A stretch of 21,247 nt of DNA, from assembly GCA_023231475.1 (NCBI GenBank), contig JALJEE010001053.1, positions 1 to 21,247 of the forward strand, written 5' to 3'. A program made the translations under genes and the position numbers. Origin of the DNA: Seison nebaliae (taxonomy: Eukaryota; Rotifera; Pararotatoria; Seisonacea; Seisonidae). The notes beneath the pieces are model-generated. The model had not been told where the DNA came from. It ran no database searches and saw nothing but the letters and a program-made list of their open reading frames with translations. Positions 20,583 through 21,247 of this stretch are shown piece after piece (within the stretch, counting starts at the first letter, position 1; every line of letters begins with the position of its first letter).

Positions 20583-20836
20583 AAGAGCGGAATTCACTTT
20601 ATAGAGGAACTCACCCGCTGTTTAATTTTCGGAGCGGAAATCACTCTAATTTCGGAGAGAAACTCACCCATTTTCAATATTTCGGAGAGGAACTCACTCA
20701 GTATTATCATTTCGGAGACGAACTCACCCATTTTTTTCAATTTCGGAGTGGAACTCAACTTTTTTTTTTCATCTGGTGATCGGAGAATAAATCACTCATC
20801 TGATTATATTGTGGAGAGGAAGTCACCCATTTTTTT
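20583..20836. repeat. Degenerate tandem array, consensus CGGAGNGGAACTCACCCAT plus T-rich spacer
   Basis: At least seven copies of a CGGAG..AACTCAC motif begin at 20630, 20653, 20683, 20713, 20744, 20781 and 20812 (the last as TGGAG). Weaker copies lie at about 20585 and 20603. Spacing is 23, 30, 30, 31, 37 and 31 nt. The first part of each unit is conserved. The spacer is T-rich and drifts in length and sequence (often CCATTTTTTTCAATTT). There is no coding potential across units. The last unit stops abruptly near 20836, just before the transposon-like end. Confidence 0.85.
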
Positions 20837-20877
20837 CACTGCACAGTAGTCTTCATCCAACGGACAATTTATTATCC

Positions 20878-20904
20878 GACAATGTCCTTTTCATTGGCAT
20901 TGTC
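20878..20904. repeat. Inverted repeat GACAATG...CATTGTC
   Basis: Seven-base arms at 20878-20884 and 20898-20904 are separated by 13 bases. It is the first of three adjacent dyads built on the same ACAAT/ATTGT core, inside the putative transposon end. Confidence 0.7.
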
Positions 20905-20906
20905 TG

Positions 20907-20932
20907 GACAATATTGTTTAAACAATATTGTC
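20907..20932. repeat. Perfect 26-bp palindrome centred on TTTAAA
   Basis: Bases 20907-20919 (GACAATATTGTTT) are the exact reverse complement of 20920-20932, with no spacer. The palindrome shares the GACAAT core with the dyads on either side. It could be a binding site for a dimeric protein such as the element's transposase, or could extrude as a cruciform. Confidence 0.95.
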
Positions 20933-20944
20933 TCAAAGAATTTT

Positions 20945-20958
20945 CGGACAATTGTCCG
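20945..20958. repeat. Perfect 14-bp palindrome CGGACAATTGTCCG
   Basis: The third dyad in the cluster. It is followed by two further half-sites, CGGACA and GGGACAA, by 20982. Same core as the 26-bp palindrome. Confidence 0.95.
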
Positions 20959-21172
20959 TAGATAACGGACATTTTGGGACAACTTAAAGTTCTAAACTTT
21001 GCTATACAAAAGCCGATATTTTGTTTAATTTATAAATCAAAACGATAAGGAATAAGTAAGAAAATAATTTTATTAATTATAAAATATATAAAATAATTAT
21101 TTTATTAATATAACTTTTTTTATGTAATTATGATAGATTAAGATATATCTTTATTCTTATATAATTTCTAAA

Positions 21173-21247
21173 ATGGCAAGACGAAAGAGCAATGTCCATA
21201 TGTATTTTTTAGATACACCGAAAGGAAAAAACTCTATATGTAATGTT
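21173..21247 (+). CDS. Start of a BED-finger hAT transposase-like protein (partial)
   Basis: The frame is open from an ATG at 21173 to the window edge (25 codons). It reads MARRKSNVHMYFLD and then GKNSICNV. The order Ser-x-Val-x-x-Tyr-Phe followed about 11 residues later by Ile-Cys-Asn matches the start of a BED zinc finger (S.VW.YF...CN.C), with His in place of the usual Trp. Basic residues precede it. BED fingers of hAT transposases bind the element's own subterminal repeats, which would be the GGACAAT cluster upstream. The call rests on a short segment and on context. A domesticated ZBED-type gene is an alternative. The protein is cut by the window edge. Confidence 0.45.
   Translation, partial: MARRKSNVHMYFLDTPKGKNSICNV

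Larger units (their letters stand above)
20844..21247 (+). mobile_element. Left end of a hAT-type DNA transposon (runs off window)
   Basis: The sequence from 20844 begins CAGTAGTCTTCATCC, which resembles hAT terminal inverted repeats of the CAGGGGTCTTCAA type. Within the next 130 bp GGACAAT/ATTGTCC occurs many times, partly as dyads; such subterminal motifs are typical hAT transposase-binding sites. An AT-rich leader follows, then a frame starting at 21173 that resembles a BED zinc finger, the usual N-terminal domain of hAT transposases. The preceding 8 bp, TCACTGCA, would be the target duplication, though they do not fit the nTnnnnAn hAT preference. The right end is outside the window. Confidence 0.5.

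Overview
This is a eukaryotic, AT-rich (roughly 70% by eye) nuclear segment from an animal. The evidence is an Eph receptor tyrosine kinase, a Ly6/uPAR-type secreted protein, nuclear genes for a mitochondrial ribosomal protein and an ER glycosylation enzyme, and GT-AG introns. Introns are few and very short (40-84 nt), and the Eph receptor and ALG8 coding regions each look like one long exon. The homopolymer-rich Asn/Ser/Thr/Gln protein style and the intron-poor genes would fit a mite-like arthropod. Another compact-genome ecdysozoan, such as a nematode, is not excluded, and the organism call is weak.

Layout: 385-1310 (+) is mitochondrial ribosomal protein L24 in five exons. It is followed 88 bp later by ALG8 (1399-2988, +), the ER glucosyltransferase that adds the second glucose to the N-glycan precursor. 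On the minus strand, read leftward, lies a secreted lysine-rich protein built from about eleven twin CX3C modules (6010-4223, two exons). It is followed 87 bp later by a 10-cysteine Ly6/uPAR-like, probably GPI-anchored protein (4135-3266, two exons). In each same-strand pair the short gap has a pyrimidine-rich AG acceptor and no AATAAA, while an AATAAA follows the last gene. That arrangement could mean two operon-like, trans-spliced units.

7597-8556 (+) is a divergent mitochondrial-carrier-like (MTCH-like) protein, intronless. 14467-8987 (-) is a very large Eph receptor (1826 residues) with an extra low-complexity segment of about 360 residues between membrane and kinase. A possible extra 5' exon lies at 15469-15287. 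14468-20580 is about 6 kb with no gene I can support. The right edge holds a degenerate tandem array (20583-20836), apparently interrupted by the left end of a hAT-type DNA transposon. The clues are a CAGTAGTCTTCATCC-like terminus at 20844, a cluster of GGACAAT dyads, and an open reading frame from 21173 that starts like a BED zinc finger and runs off the window.

Most of these genes have no evident functional link. The strongest candidate for something undescribed is the twin-CX3C repeat protein, whose modules are separated by Lys-Arg sites as in a precursor that is cut into several small peptides.
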